Part shown: positions 7,332 to 15,382 of the stretch, in pieces | How positions within the stretch are numbered: position 1 is the stretch's first letter | Layout: every line of letters starts with the position of its first letter | Source of the DNA: CAVUAT01 sp963739545 | GTDB taxonomy: Bacteria > Actinomycetota > Thermoleophilia > Solirubrobacterales > 70-9 | Direction: 5' to 3' | Length of the DNA stretch: 64,000 nt | Assembly: GCA_963739545.1 (NCBI GenBank) | Contig: CAVUAT010000014.1 | Span: 1,488,001-1,552,000, forward strand | Notes under the pieces: generated by a model | What the model saw: only the letters and a program-made list of their open reading frames with translations | Told to the model about the DNA's origin: nothing | Database searches by the model: none | Program-made: the position numbers and the translations under genes

Positions 7332-8149
7332 TCGCGCTCGCGCCCGATCCGCTTTTCGATCCGCGACGCGACTTTCTGCGCGATGTCGAAGCCGGTCTTG
7401 GCCGCGGTCTCCGCGGCCTCGCGCCCGCTCCGCGCGGCGCTGCCGGCGACGGACAATCCCTTGCCCACGAGCGCTCCCGGTAGCTCAGCGAGCGAGCCGT
7501 GGCTCGAGTCGCCGCTGCGGCCGGATGAGCCCGCGCGAGCGGATTGCTCACGCACGGCCTTCGGCTGCCACTCCTCGGCCGGCGGCTTGGGAGCGGGCCC
7601 ATCCGCCGCCCGGGGGATCGCGGATTCTTCAGCAGCAGGGGCAGGAGCCTCAGCAACAGGCGCCGGAGCCGGGGCAGGATCCGGCGCGGCGGCGGCGCCG
7701 GCCGCGGCGTAGCGGCGCTCGGCCTCGTTCTTCAGATCCTCGACCGAGCGCTTGACGAGCTGCTTGTGGGTCCGGCGCAGGACCATGCCCGGGACCGGGA
7801 TCGCGGGGTCCGCTCCGAGCTTGTAGGTGGCGCGGGTGCGGTCGGGGCCGAGCTCCTCGAACGTGTAGACGCCGTCGACGTCGCGCATCCCGTTGCCCGT
7901 CACGAAGTCCCACTCGATCTCGGTCGGCCGCGAGTAGCGGTAGCGCAGCGTGTAGTCGATCTTCTTGACCTTGGCGTCGATGTAGAGCCTCACGTCCTCG
8001 CCGAGGCCGTCCTTCGTCCGGCTCAGGACCTCGACGGAGTCCACCGCGTCCTGCCAGGAGGGGAAGGTCTCGTAGTCGACGATCGCTTCGAAGCTGGTCT
8101 CGATCGGGGCGGCGATCTCGACGCTGTGCTCGGACCAGTTCATGCCCAT
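7328..8149 (-). CDS. SRPBCC (polyketide cyclase/dehydrase-like) protein with disordered C-terminal extension
   Basis: The 273-aa protein has a START-like SRPBCC domain at residues 1-145: HSVEIAAPIETSFEAIVDYETFPSWQDAV at the start and the long C-terminal helix LRRTHKQLVKRSVEDLKNEAERR. A low-complexity Ala/Pro/Glu linker (to about 215) and a helical tail (FDIAQKVASRIEKRIG) follow. The domain binds hydrophobic ligands, but none is implied here. ATG 8149 is chosen because it sits 9 bases after GAGGAG and at the start of the domain. It lies 10 bases downstream of the BtuF-like gene and is probably cotranscribed with it. Confidence 0.82.
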   Translation of the reverse strand: MGMNWSEHSVEIAAPIETSFEAIVDYETFPSWQDAVDSVEVLSRTKDGLGEDVRLYIDAKVKKIDYTLRYRYSRPTEIEWDFVTGNGMRDVDGVYTFEELGPDRTRATYKLGADPAIPVPGMVLRRTHKQLVKRSVEDLKNEAERRYAAAGAAAAPDPAPAPAPVAEAPAPAAEESAIPRAADGPAPKPPAEEWQPKAVREQSARAGSSGRSGDSSHGSLAELPGALVGKGLSVAGSAARSGREAAETAAKTGFDIAQKVASRIEKRIGRERD

Positions 8150-8159
8150 CTCGTGCTCC

Positions 8160-9068
8160 TCAGGTTCGGATCTCGTGCGGGCGCAGCTCTTCGAATGCGA
8201 CGCCGTCGGGCGCGCCAACCCTATCCGGGTGCATCAGGTGCGCGAGCAGCTCGGTGCCCTCGACAAGCCTCGGTCCCGGGCGTGAGAACGAGGCCGCCGC
8301 GTCGACAGCGACGATGCGCCCCGCGCCGAGGTGCTCGAGCCGGTCGATGTGGGCCTCGGCCTCGAGCCGGGCGCGCGCTGCGTCCCAGCCGCACGGCATC
8401 GCGACGACGAGGTCGGGACGCGAGCCGGCGAGCTCGTCCCATTCCGCGGTCCGCGACTTGGTACCCGGTTCGCCGAGCGAGTCGATGCCGCCTGCGATGC
8501 CGATCATCTCGGGGATCCAGTGGCCGCCGACGAAGGGCGGGTCGAACCATTCGAGCGCCAGCACACGCGGGGGCTCGGCCCCGCGGACGGCATTGCGAAC
8601 CGATGCCAGGCGGCGCTCGAGCCCGGAGCGGAGCTCCGCCGCCTCTTCGGGCGCGCCCGCCGCGTCGCCGAGGCGGGTGACGTCAGCGATCACGTCGCCG
8701 AGGCGCTCAGGGTCGAGAGAGATCACCACGGGTTCGCTCGACAGGCGCTGGGCGACGGCGCGCACGTCGTCGTAGGAGACCGCGCAGACGTCGCAGACGG
8801 CCTGCGTCGCGATCAGGTCGACGTCGAGCTCGTGCAGAGTGGGCTCATCGAGCTCATAGAGGGCCCGGCCGGCTCCGACCGCCTCGCGGACGGCGGTGTC
8901 GATTTCGCCGGCCTCGAGGCCGTCGGCGATGATGCTGCGGGTCAGGTGGGCGCGCGAGGCCGCCTCGGGCGGGAAGTCACATTCGTGCGTGACCCCGACG
9001 ACCTGGTCGCCGAGGCCGAGCGCGAATAGCATCTCGGTAGCGGAGGGAACGAGGCTTGCGATTCGCAC
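8160..9068 (-). CDS. BtuF-like periplasmic-binding-fold protein, cytosolic (cobalamin/metal chelate binding type)
   Basis: The 302-aa protein has the two-lobed TroA/BtuF fold, beginning RIASLVPSATEMLFALGLGDQVVGVTHECD. It has CDVC followed by the AVSYDDVRAVAQRL segment and the second-lobe ALEWFDPPFVGGHWIPEM motif. It has no signal peptide or lipobox and no ABC transporter gene alongside, a known subtype annotated as cobalamin-binding or ABC-substrate-binding. A cytoplasmic carrier or chelatase role is possible but not shown. GTG 9068 directly follows GGAGG, too close for a normal ribosome site, and CATATT lies a few bases further upstream as a possible -10. It is divergent from the pterin dehydratase gene. 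Confidence 0.8.
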   Translation of the reverse strand: MRIASLVPSATEMLFALGLGDQVVGVTHECDFPPEAASRAHLTRSIIADGLEAGEIDTAVREAVGAGRALYELDEPTLHELDVDLIATQAVCDVCAVSYDDVRAVAQRLSSEPVVISLDPERLGDVIADVTRLGDAAGAPEEAAELRSGLERRLASVRNAVRGAEPPRVLALEWFDPPFVGGHWIPEMIGIAGGIDSLGEPGTKSRTAEWDELAGSRPDLVVAMPCGWDAARARLEAEAHIDRLEHLGAGRIVAVDAAASFSRPGPRLVEGTELLAHLMHPDRVGAPDGVAFEELRPHEIRT

Positions 9069-9097
9069 CCTCCGAATATGACACCTGAGGAGGGTCG

Positions 9098-9376
9098 ATG
9101 GCGAAGCTGAGTGACGAGGAGATCACGGAGAAGCTGGCGGAGCTCGACGGCTGGACGCGCGAGGGCGAGGCGATCGTCAAGTCGTATGACCGCGGCGATT
9201 TCACCGGCTCGGTCAAGTTCGTCGAGTCGATCGTCGAACCGGCCGAGGGGATGAACCACCACCCGGACCTCTCGATCTCGTGGAACGAGGTCAAGGTCGC
9301 CATCAGCACCCACTCTGAGGGTGGCCTCACGGCGAACGACTTCGCGCTCGCCCGGGCCATCGATGATCTGCCTTAG
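9098..9376 (+). CDS. 4a-hydroxytetrahydrobiopterin dehydratase (pterin-4a-carbinolamine dehydratase)
   Basis: The 92-aa protein matches the PCD/DCoH family over its whole length. It has the active-site block EGMNHHPDLSISWNEVKVAISTHSEGGLTANDFALARAID. It dehydrates 4a-hydroxytetrahydropterin so the cofactor of an aromatic amino acid hydroxylase can be recycled; bacteria also use the fold in molybdopterin metabolism. No hydroxylase gene is in the window. It has a good ribosome binding site, GAGGAGG, 5 bases before ATG. The 29-base space to the divergent BtuF-like gene must hold both promoters. Confidence 0.93.
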   Translation: MAKLSDEEITEKLAELDGWTREGEAIVKSYDRGDFTGSVKFVESIVEPAEGMNHHPDLSISWNEVKVAISTHSEGGLTANDFALARAIDDLP

Positions 9377-9384
9377 ACCCCTGG

Positions 9385-9390
9385 TAGCGT
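9385..9390 (+). promoter_or_regulatory. -10 box TAGCGT upstream of CorC leader ORF
   Basis: TAGCGT lies 13 bases before GTG 9404, giving a very short leader ahead of the small ORF. Confidence 0.4.
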
Positions 9391-9403
9391 GTGCTCGTCG
9401 CCT

Positions 9404-9502
9404 GTGACTGACGACGAACCTCCTTCGAGTATCGGTCCCCTGACGGGGATCCCCGCCCTCTCTGAGGGTCGAATTCGCGCCCGAAAGCGGGGGCACGCGT
9501 GA
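9404..9502 (+). CDS. Possible 32-aa leader peptide translationally coupled to CorC/CNNM gene
   Basis: A GTG-initiated ORF of 32 codons begins VTDDEPPSSIGPLTGIPALS and ends in a basic tail RIRARKRGHA. Its TGA overlaps the CorC start as GTGA (9499-9502), so ribosomes finishing it could restart on corC. The N-terminus is acidic and proline-rich, the kind of sequence known in MgtL of enterobacteria to destabilise ribosomes when magnesium is low. Several short hairpins lie inside it: CCCTC/GAGGG at 9456-9468, TCCCC/GGGGA at 9436-9449, and CCCG/CGGG at 9480-9491 just before the corC start. It could instead be non-coding leader; no homology is claimed. Confidence 0.4.
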   Translation: MTDDEPPSSIGPLTGIPALSEGRIRARKRGHA

Positions 9503-10815
9503 CCGCGCTCGCCCTCGTCGCTCTGATCTTCCTCGTGATCGCGAACGGGCTCTTCGTCGCAGCCGAGTTCGCGCTCGTGCGCTCTCGCCGGGGGCGCATC
9601 GAGCAGATGGCGACCGAGGGCAGCCGCGGCGCCTCGCTGGTGATGAAGCAGCTCGACCGTATCGACGAGTACCTCGCGGCCTGCCAGCTCGGGATCACAA
9701 TGGCTTCGATCGGCATCGGTTTCCTGGGCGAGCCGGCTCTGGCGACGTTGATCGAGCCGCTCTTCGGCGGGCTCTCGCACGGGGCTGCGACCGCGCTTGC
9801 CTTCGGCATCGCGTTCGCGATCGCGACATCGCTACACATCACCGCCGGCGAGCAGGTCCCGAAGCTGCTGGCGATCACCCGCGCCGAGCGGACCGCGCGG
9901 CGGCTGGCTCGGCCGCTGGACTTCTTCCTGAGGGCGACCCGCCCGCTGACCTCCGCGCTGAATGTCGTCTCCAACGCCATCCTGCGCCTGTTCGGGATCC
10001 GCCCCGCCGACATCGAGGAGAAGCACACCTCGGAGGACCTGAAGCTGCTGATCTCGCAGTCGGCGATGGGCGGCGACCTCGACCCCGGCGAAGCGGTGAT
10101 GTTGCGCGGCGTCTTCCACCTCCACGAGCAGGAGGCCCGCGAGATCATGACCCCCATCCCCGCCGTCGTCACCGTCGACTACTCCTCCAACGTCACCGAC
10201 GCGCTTCGCCTCTGCTGGTCCTCCGGCCACAACCGCCTCGTCGTCGTCGACGACGGCAACCAGGACCGGGTTCGGGGGATCGTGCACGCGCTGCGCCTCG
10301 CGCGCCTGTCGATGGAGGAGGGCTCCGACGCCAAGATCGAACCCGCGGTCCGCGACGCCCTGATAGTTCCCGAGACGAAGGCGCTCGACGACCTGCTCAC
10401 CGAGCTGCAGCGGCAGCGCTCCTCGATGGGCGTCGTCGTCGACGAGTACGGTCGCACGGTCGGCATCGTCACGATCGAGGACATCCTCGAAGAGGTCGTC
10501 GGCGAGATCGAGGACGAGACCGATCCGCTGGCCGGCAGTCTGCGCCAGCTGACCAACGGCGACTGGTACGTCCGCGGCCACGTCTCGCTCGGGGACCTCG
10601 CCGATCGCGGCATCGAGCTCCCCGTCGACACCGACGCCTACAACTCGATCGGTGGCTATGTCTTCGGCGAGCTGGGCCGCCTGCCCAAGCGCGGCGACCA
10701 GATCAGCGCGGACGGCTACGAGATCCGCGTCGAATCGGTTCGCGAGAACCGCATCGAGGCCGTGCGCATCCACGAGAGCTCCGAGCCCCGCCCGGCACCC
10801 CCGTCTGTTCCGTAG
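9499..10815 (+). CDS. CNNM/CorC-family membrane protein (hemolysin-like, Mg2+/Co2+ efflux or regulation)
   Basis: The 438-aa protein has an N-terminal DUF21/CNNM membrane domain with about four helices (ALVALIFLVIANGLFVAAEFALVRSRRGRIEQM to about residue 190). A CBS-domain pair follows (about 205-330, REIMTPIPAVVTVD and SSMGVVVDEYGRTVGIVTIEDILEEVVGEI), then a CorC_HlyC domain (about 345-425, NGDWYVRGHVSLGDL, YNSIGGYVFGELGRLPKRGD). The family exports or senses magnesium and similar divalent cations. The GTG start overlaps the stop of a small upstream ORF and there is no ribosome binding site of its own, so coupling is likely. Confidence 0.9.
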   Translation: MTALALVALIFLVIANGLFVAAEFALVRSRRGRIEQMATEGSRGASLVMKQLDRIDEYLAACQLGITMASIGIGFLGEPALATLIEPLFGGLSHGAATALAFGIAFAIATSLHITAGEQVPKLLAITRAERTARRLARPLDFFLRATRPLTSALNVVSNAILRLFGIRPADIEEKHTSEDLKLLISQSAMGGDLDPGEAVMLRGVFHLHEQEAREIMTPIPAVVTVDYSSNVTDALRLCWSSGHNRLVVVDDGNQDRVRGIVHALRLARLSMEEGSDAKIEPAVRDALIVPETKALDDLLTELQRQRSSMGVVVDEYGRTVGIVTIEDILEEVVGEIEDETDPLAGSLRQLTNGDWYVRGHVSLGDLADRGIELPVDTDAYNSIGGYVFGELGRLPKRGDQISADGYEIRVESVRENRIEAVRIHESSEPRPAPPSVP

Positions 10816-10818
10816 CGA

Positions 10819-12717
10819 TTAGGGGACCGGCGGGAAGTCCTCGGGCAGGATCGTCGGCTTCACCTCGCCGTAGAGCCACTGCTCGTAGAAGTCATCGAGC
10901 AGGTCCAGGTTCGCACCGCTGAAGCCGCTCACCTGCTCTGCGAGCGCGATGAACTCCTGGGTCGAGATGTTGCCGTAGCGGTAGTCGGTCATCAGGCGGT
11001 CGATCAGGGTCCCGAACGCGTCCGGGCCGATGATCTCGCGCGTCGCTTGCACGACCATAGCCCCGCGCTCATAGGTCGGGAAGGTGGCGAACAGGTTCTC
11101 GGGGTTGCCGTCGAGCACCGCCGGCGCGATCTCCCACTCCTCGGCCGCGGTGTCCGCATAGAGGTCGTCGAAGACCGTCGAGGGGTCGGGCCCGCCCTGG
11201 GTGTCGAAGTCGTAGCTCCACTCCGACCACTGCGCCCAGCCCTCGTTGAACCAGATGTCGGTCCACTGTTCGAGGGTGACCGTGTTGCCGAACCACTGGT
11301 GTGCCGTCTCGTGGAGCTGCGTCGACGCGTTGATGTCCTGGCTGACGGTTCCGATCTGCGAGTAGTGGTTCTTGGTCAGAACTTCGAGCGCGTAGCCGAC
11401 GCCCGTCGTGCGGTCGACGACCGACCCGATCGAATCGAGCGGGTAGGGGCCGTAGAGGTCGCTGAGGTAGTTGAGCTGCGCCGGAGTTTCGGCCAGGCTC
11501 GCCGTCAGGTTGGTCGAGGCGGGGGGGACGTACGAGGCGTCGATGCCGTTGTAGATCGCCAGGGCGCGGTTGGTCGACTCCTCGATCATCGAGCTGAGCG
11601 AGTAGTTGAAGAGGCCCACGGTGGCGGTGGTCAGGTAGGTCGAGGCCGGATCGTCCTCGCTCCAGGCCCACGTCCAGGTGCCGTCGCCGTTGTTGACCCG
11701 CGAGCCGAGCTCGCCGACGCCGAAAGCCGTGTGGGTGACCGGGACGGTGATCGTCGTATCGAACGTCGCCTTGTCGGTCGGGTAGTTGTTCGACGGGAAC
11801 CAGCCCTGTGCTCCGTTCGGCTGGTTGACGACGAAACCGCCGTCACACGGCGCGGTCTGGCCGGGGCCGTAACACGCCGGGATCCAGCCCTCGAACGAGA
11901 AGTCGACGTCGGTCAGCCTGACGGGGGTGCCGTCGTAGGAAACCTGGACCACCATCGGCGAGCCCGAGTCGATCGGAGTCGCCGGCGTGACGACCAGCTT
12001 CATCGGCTGAGTCACCGCGGGATCGGTGCTGAGCTGGGGGGTCGAGTCCACCTGCTCAAAGCTGGCGGCGGCGCCGTTGACGCTGACCGCGGTCACGTTC
12101 ATGTCCTGGAAGTCGAGGCTGAAGCTCGACAGGTTCTGCGTCGCCGTCGCCCTCATCGTCGTCGTCGCGGAGTTGAATAGGTTGGCAACCGGGTCGTAGT
12201 CGATCTCGATGTCGTAGTTCTGGGCGTCGTAGCCGCCGTTACCGGTCTGAGGGAAGAGCGGGTCGCCGAGCGTGCGAGCGCCCGGGGTGTACTGCTTGGG
12301 CGGCCCGCTGACGGTGACATCACCACCGTTTCGGCAGCGGTCCTTGCCCTCTTTCCCCCGCTTGGGGACGCACGCTCGGAACGTGTAGCTGCCGGCCGGG
12401 GTGTCGGAGGGGACGGTGGCTTGCGCCGAGAAGGGCTTCTCCGACTTGGCGCGCACGCGGACGCGGACTTCGCCGAGGTCCACGTCGGGACCCTGACCGC
12501 GCAGCTCGAGGCTGACGCGCGCGCGGCCCCCGGCCTTGCCTTTGTTTCGCAGCTCACCGGTGGCCTGAAAGGAGGCGCCGGGGGCGATGGTTGCCGGAGG
12601 GCTCGAGACCTCGGTGACTCGGAAGTTGGCCTGTGGCTTCGCCGCGGCGGGCTGGGCGGCGAGCACGAGGAAGGAAGCGGTCATGGCCGCAACAGTTGCG
12701 ATCCGGCGAATCTTCAT
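10819..12717 (-). CDS. Secreted M1-family metallopeptidase (aminopeptidase N-like)
   Basis: The 632-aa protein has a signal peptide MKIRRIATVAAMTASFLVLA with cleavage after about AAAA (residue 26). A CARDB/adhesion-like beta domain (about 30-125) precedes the M1 domain with zinc site HETAHQWFGN (about residue 468) and the downstream glutamate in WFNEGWAQWSE. M1 enzymes remove N-terminal residues from peptides; this one acts outside the cell. ATG 12717 is chosen because it follows GGAGGGGGG and starts the signal peptide. It ends 3 bases from the converging CorC gene. A TTGACA at 12760-12765 (minus strand) could be the -35 element. Confidence 0.9.
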   Translation of the reverse strand: MKIRRIATVAAMTASFLVLAAQPAAAKPQANFRVTEVSSPPATIAPGASFQATGELRNKGKAGGRARVSLELRGQGPDVDLGEVRVRVRAKSEKPFSAQATVPSDTPAGSYTFRACVPKRGKEGKDRCRNGGDVTVSGPPKQYTPGARTLGDPLFPQTGNGGYDAQNYDIEIDYDPVANLFNSATTTMRATATQNLSSFSLDFQDMNVTAVSVNGAAASFEQVDSTPQLSTDPAVTQPMKLVVTPATPIDSGSPMVVQVSYDGTPVRLTDVDFSFEGWIPACYGPGQTAPCDGGFVVNQPNGAQGWFPSNNYPTDKATFDTTITVPVTHTAFGVGELGSRVNNGDGTWTWAWSEDDPASTYLTTATVGLFNYSLSSMIEESTNRALAIYNGIDASYVPPASTNLTASLAETPAQLNYLSDLYGPYPLDSIGSVVDRTTGVGYALEVLTKNHYSQIGTVSQDINASTQLHETAHQWFGNTVTLEQWTDIWFNEGWAQWSEWSYDFDTQGGPDPSTVFDDLYADTAAEEWEIAPAVLDGNPENLFATFPTYERGAMVVQATREIIGPDAFGTLIDRLMTDYRYGNISTQEFIALAEQVSGFSGANLDLLDDFYEQWLYGEVKPTILPEDFPPVP

Positions 12718-12928
12718 TCGTCCCCCCTCCGGGAGTAGGTGGGATGTGCGGGTCCAGCGTGTCAAGCTTCCGCTCCTAAGCGGACGCCTGTAGACGGCAT
12801 ACCTCGAGTCAGCCCCGACCAAACACGCCCGGAGCAGGGGTTTTCACCAACCGTGCTTCCGTCCGCTCCCAGCCCTAATTTCCCGCCCAATCGGGACCGG
12901 CCAGCGTCCCGTCGGAGAGGAGCCCCGT

Positions 12929-13237
12929 ATGTGGGTTGTCCGGCTCAGCGATAAGCAGCTTGAGGTAGTCAGGGCGGTGCTGCGCTCGGAGGAGCACCGG
13001 GGGCCGGCTCTCGAGGGCGCGCTGGAGGCCCTCGACCTCGCCCGGTGGGACGACCTTCCCGAGGCGCAGCTGCCGTGGAGCGAGGTCTCCTCCGCAGCCG
13101 TGCAGCAGGGCGTCTCCGAGGCGGACGTGATCTGGGATCGTTGCGGGCGCCATGAGGAGCCCGCCGTGCCCCCGATCCGCGCCAAGCGCCGCCGCGCGAA
13201 GCAGAAGCCCGCGACGCCCGACAAGCGCGCGGCCTAG
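12929..13237 (+). CDS. Hypothetical protein, 102 aa
   Basis: The start ATG follows GGAGAGGAGCCCC, a good ribosome binding site. The N-terminal two thirds look helical and globular (WVVRLSDKQLEVVRAVLRSEEHRGPALEGALEALDLARWDDLP; DVIWDRCGRHEEP), then comes a Lys/Arg-rich tail (KRRRAKQKPATPDKRAA). It overlaps the M28 peptidase reading frame by 86 bases if that gene begins at ATG 13152. I recognise no family. The basic tail could contact nucleic acid or membrane. It is read in the same direction as the peptidase gene and probably shares its mRNA. Confidence 0.55.
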   Translation: MWVVRLSDKQLEVVRAVLRSEEHRGPALEGALEALDLARWDDLPEAQLPWSEVSSAAVQQGVSEADVIWDRCGRHEEPAVPPIRAKRRRAKQKPATPDKRAA

Positions 13238-14120
13238 CCCTCGCCGCGCCCTCCTGGCTGCCGCGGCCGCGGTCGCGGTGCTCGCTCTCGCCGCATGCGG
13301 GGGCTCTGACGACGGAGGCGGCTCGAGCACGGAGGCCTCGGCGGATCGCTTCGACTCGGCGCGGGCGTTCGAGTGGATCGAGCGACAGGTGGCGCTCGGC
13401 CCCCGGCCCGCCGGCTCGGAGGCCTCGCGTGAGCTCGCGGAGCTGGCCCGTGCGGAGCTTCCGAACGGCGCGTTCGAGGAGGTGCCCGGCGGCCTTCGCA
13501 ACGTGGTCGGCACGATCCCGGGCGCGGCTCCCGCGATCGTGATCGGCGCTCACTACGACACCGAGGTCGAGCCGCCGGACTTCGTCGGAGCGAACGACGG
13601 CGCCGCCGGGACCGCAGCGGTGCTGGAGCTGGCGCGGGTGCTCGAGGACGAGCTCCCCGAGGGCCATCGCGAGGTCCGTTTCGTGCTCTTCGACGGTGAG
13701 GAGGAGCCGGCGGGCTGCCCGGACGCCGAGTTCGAGCAGTGCGCGCTGCGAGGGTCGAAGGCATACGTCGCCGCGCACGGCCCCGAGGTGGGCGAGCTGA
13801 TCCTGCTCGACTACATCGCGAATGAGGGGCTCAGGATCTCGCGCGAGGCGAACTCCGACCCGACGCTGTGGGCGGAGCTCCGCGCTGCCGCCGAAACCGT
13901 CGGGGTCGCCGAGTTCTTCCCCGAGGGCGAGCAGGGCGTGGGGGTGCTGGACGACCACGTCCCGTTCCTGCTCGCTGGGATCCCCTCGATCGACCTGATC
14001 GACTTCTCCTACGGGTTCGCCGACACCGCCGAGGACACTCCTGACAAGCTCGATCCCGCCGCGCTCGACGCCGTCGGCGAGGCAGTCGCCCAGCTGGTCA
14101 TCGGCCTCTCGGCCGCCTAG
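13152..14120 (+). CDS. Lipoprotein M28-family zinc peptidase
   Basis: The 322-aa protein has an Arg/Ser/Pro-rich n-region, the hydrophobic RALLAAAAAVAVLALAAC lipobox with Cys at about residue 50, a Gly/Ser linker and the M28 catalytic domain. Metal and active-site residues are seen in GAHYDTE, NDGAAG, FDGEEEP, DYIAN and DDHVPF. These enzymes are aminopeptidases acting on the outer face of the membrane. ATG 13152 is the only ordinary start that leaves room for a signal sequence, although it lies inside the upstream ORF and lacks a ribosome binding site. Its TAG shares the CTAG at 14117-14120 with the converging gene. Confidence 0.85.
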   Translation: MRSPPCPRSAPSAAARSRSPRRPTSARPSPRRALLAAAAAVAVLALAACGGSDDGGGSSTEASADRFDSARAFEWIERQVALGPRPAGSEASRELAELARAELPNGAFEEVPGGLRNVVGTIPGAAPAIVIGAHYDTEVEPPDFVGANDGAAGTAAVLELARVLEDELPEGHREVRFVLFDGEEEPAGCPDAEFEQCALRGSKAYVAAHGPEVGELILLDYIANEGLRISREANSDPTLWAELRAAAETVGVAEFFPEGEQGVGVLDDHVPFLLAGIPSIDLIDFSYGFADTAEDTPDKLDPAALDAVGEAVAQLVIGLSAA

Positions 14121-14944
14121 CCGTACTCGTAGAACCCTGAGCCGGACTTGCGCCCGAGCTTGCCCTCGCCGGTGAGAGCGATCAACCGGCCGGGCGGCCG
14201 GTGGTGATCCTCCGAGGTCTCGGCGTGGAGCGCCTCGCCGATCGCGACCGCGACGTCGATTCCGACCAGGTCGAGCAGCGCCAGCGGGCCCATCGGGTAC
14301 GCGGCGCCGAGGGTCATGCAGCGGTCGACCTCGTCCGGCTCCATCCCCGTCTGCTCGAGCAGGCGAACCGCATCGAAGAGGTAGGGGAAGAGCAGCCGGT
14401 TGACGACGAAGCCGACCTCGTCGGGGACGTCGACGACGGTCTTCCCGATCCCCTCGCACCACGTTCGGGCACGTTCGGCTATCGCCGCATCGGCGCCCTG
14501 GGGCACGCAGAGCTCGACCAGGTCCATGCGCACGACCGGGTTGAACGGGTGCAGTCCGAAGAGCCGCTCGGGCTCGCCCGACGCCTCGCCGAGGGCAGCG
14601 ACCGAAAGGCAGGAGGTGGTGGTCGCGAGGTGCGCGGCCGGGCACGCGCCGGCGAGGTGGCGGAACAGCTCACCCTTCGCCTCGGGGTCCTCGGCGATCG
14701 CCTCGATCACCAGATCGCACTCCGCGAGGTCCGTGGGATCGGTCGTCACCTTGATTCGCCGCGGGTCGCCCCCATCGACCTTCGCGCAGAGCGTCTGCGC
14801 CTGCTCCTCCGCGCGCCAGGCAGACGCGTCCGAGCGCGCCAAGACCAGCATCTCCGAAAGGGCGGTTGCGCAGGCGGCCAGCCCACAGGCGATGGTGCCG
14901 CTGCCGGCTATCGCCGGCCGCTCGTATGAGGCCTCAGCGCTCAT
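14117..14944 (-). CDS. 3-hydroxyacyl-CoA (3-hydroxybutyryl-CoA) dehydrogenase
   Basis: The 275-aa protein has an N-terminal Rossmann fold (PAIAGSGTIACGLA) and the family markers IEAIAED, LATTTSCLSV, LFGLHPFNPV with the catalytic His, VGFVVNRLLFPYLFDA and GPLALLDLVGIDV. It oxidises 3-hydroxyacyl-CoA to 3-oxoacyl-CoA with NAD+, or the reverse in butyrate-type routes. The thiolase 440 bases away on the other strand carries out the next step of beta-oxidation, so the two probably work together although transcribed separately. A weak GGGAGA precedes ATG. Confidence 0.92.
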   Translation of the reverse strand: MSAEASYERPAIAGSGTIACGLAACATALSEMLVLARSDASAWRAEEQAQTLCAKVDGGDPRRIKVTTDPTDLAECDLVIEAIAEDPEAKGELFRHLAGACPAAHLATTTSCLSVAALGEASGEPERLFGLHPFNPVVRMDLVELCVPQGADAAIAERARTWCEGIGKTVVDVPDEVGFVVNRLLFPYLFDAVRLLEQTGMEPDEVDRCMTLGAAYPMGPLALLDLVGIDVAVAIGEALHAETSEDHHRPPGRLIALTGEGKLGRKSGSGFYEYG

Positions 14945-15382
14945 TCCAAATCTCCCGGTCGGACATGGCTCAGTGGATGAGGACCCGGTGGGGTCTCACG
15001 GGTCGCCGGTTGTTATCACGCCCCCGCGGAGCAGGCGCCGCCCCGCCCCGCGTGGGGTCAGGCCCCTCCGCCTTCGCACCCGCCTCCTCCGCAGCCACCG
15101 CCGCCGGCGTCCCGGTCGCGCAGCCCGCGCCGCCGCCGCAGCCGCTTCCGTCACCGCCACCCGCGTTCGGGCCTCCGAGCGCGCCTTCCAGAGCTCGGCG
15201 TCGGGAATTCCCAGGGGTCCTCGATACCGTAGGCCTCGTCCCAGAACGGTGCGGTACTCGGCGGCGTCGAGGTGTATGCCTCGACTCTTCAGGGACCGTC
15301 CAACTGGCTCCGCAGCCAGCGCTTGCACTACACTTGGTTTCGTCAAGCAACCGTCATCGAGAACTTCAACGGAGGCCATTAG
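14945..15382. other. 438-base gap: unclear, possible decayed gene on minus strand
   Basis: No confident gene. On the minus strand three frames each look partly coding. Frame A (ATG 15379 to TGA 14996) has GIHLDAAEYRTVL, another has FWDEAYGIEDPWEFP, and a third has a Gly/Cys-rich stretch GGGDGSGCGGGAGC. Such splitting suggests a frameshifted remnant, or chance in GC-rich DNA. The frame A stop coincides with a stop-codon hairpin like those ending three real genes in this window, which favours a once-real 3' end. On the plus strand the right edge holds the thiolase promoter region (TACACT near 15330) and its GGAGG. Confidence 0.35.
14976..14999 (-). repeat. Stop-codon hairpin repeat, copy 1
   Basis: Minus-strand sequence starts TGAGACCCCACCGGGTCCTC. 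TGAG pairs with CTCA and ACCC with GGGT. The first TGA is the in-frame stop of the doubtful minus-strand ORF at 14996. Confidence 0.55.

Noticed and set aside
9069..9097. Cobalamin riboswitch upstream of the BtuF-like gene
   Set aside because: Only 29 bases separate it from the divergent gene, far too few for a B12 riboswitch, and no B12-box sequence is present.
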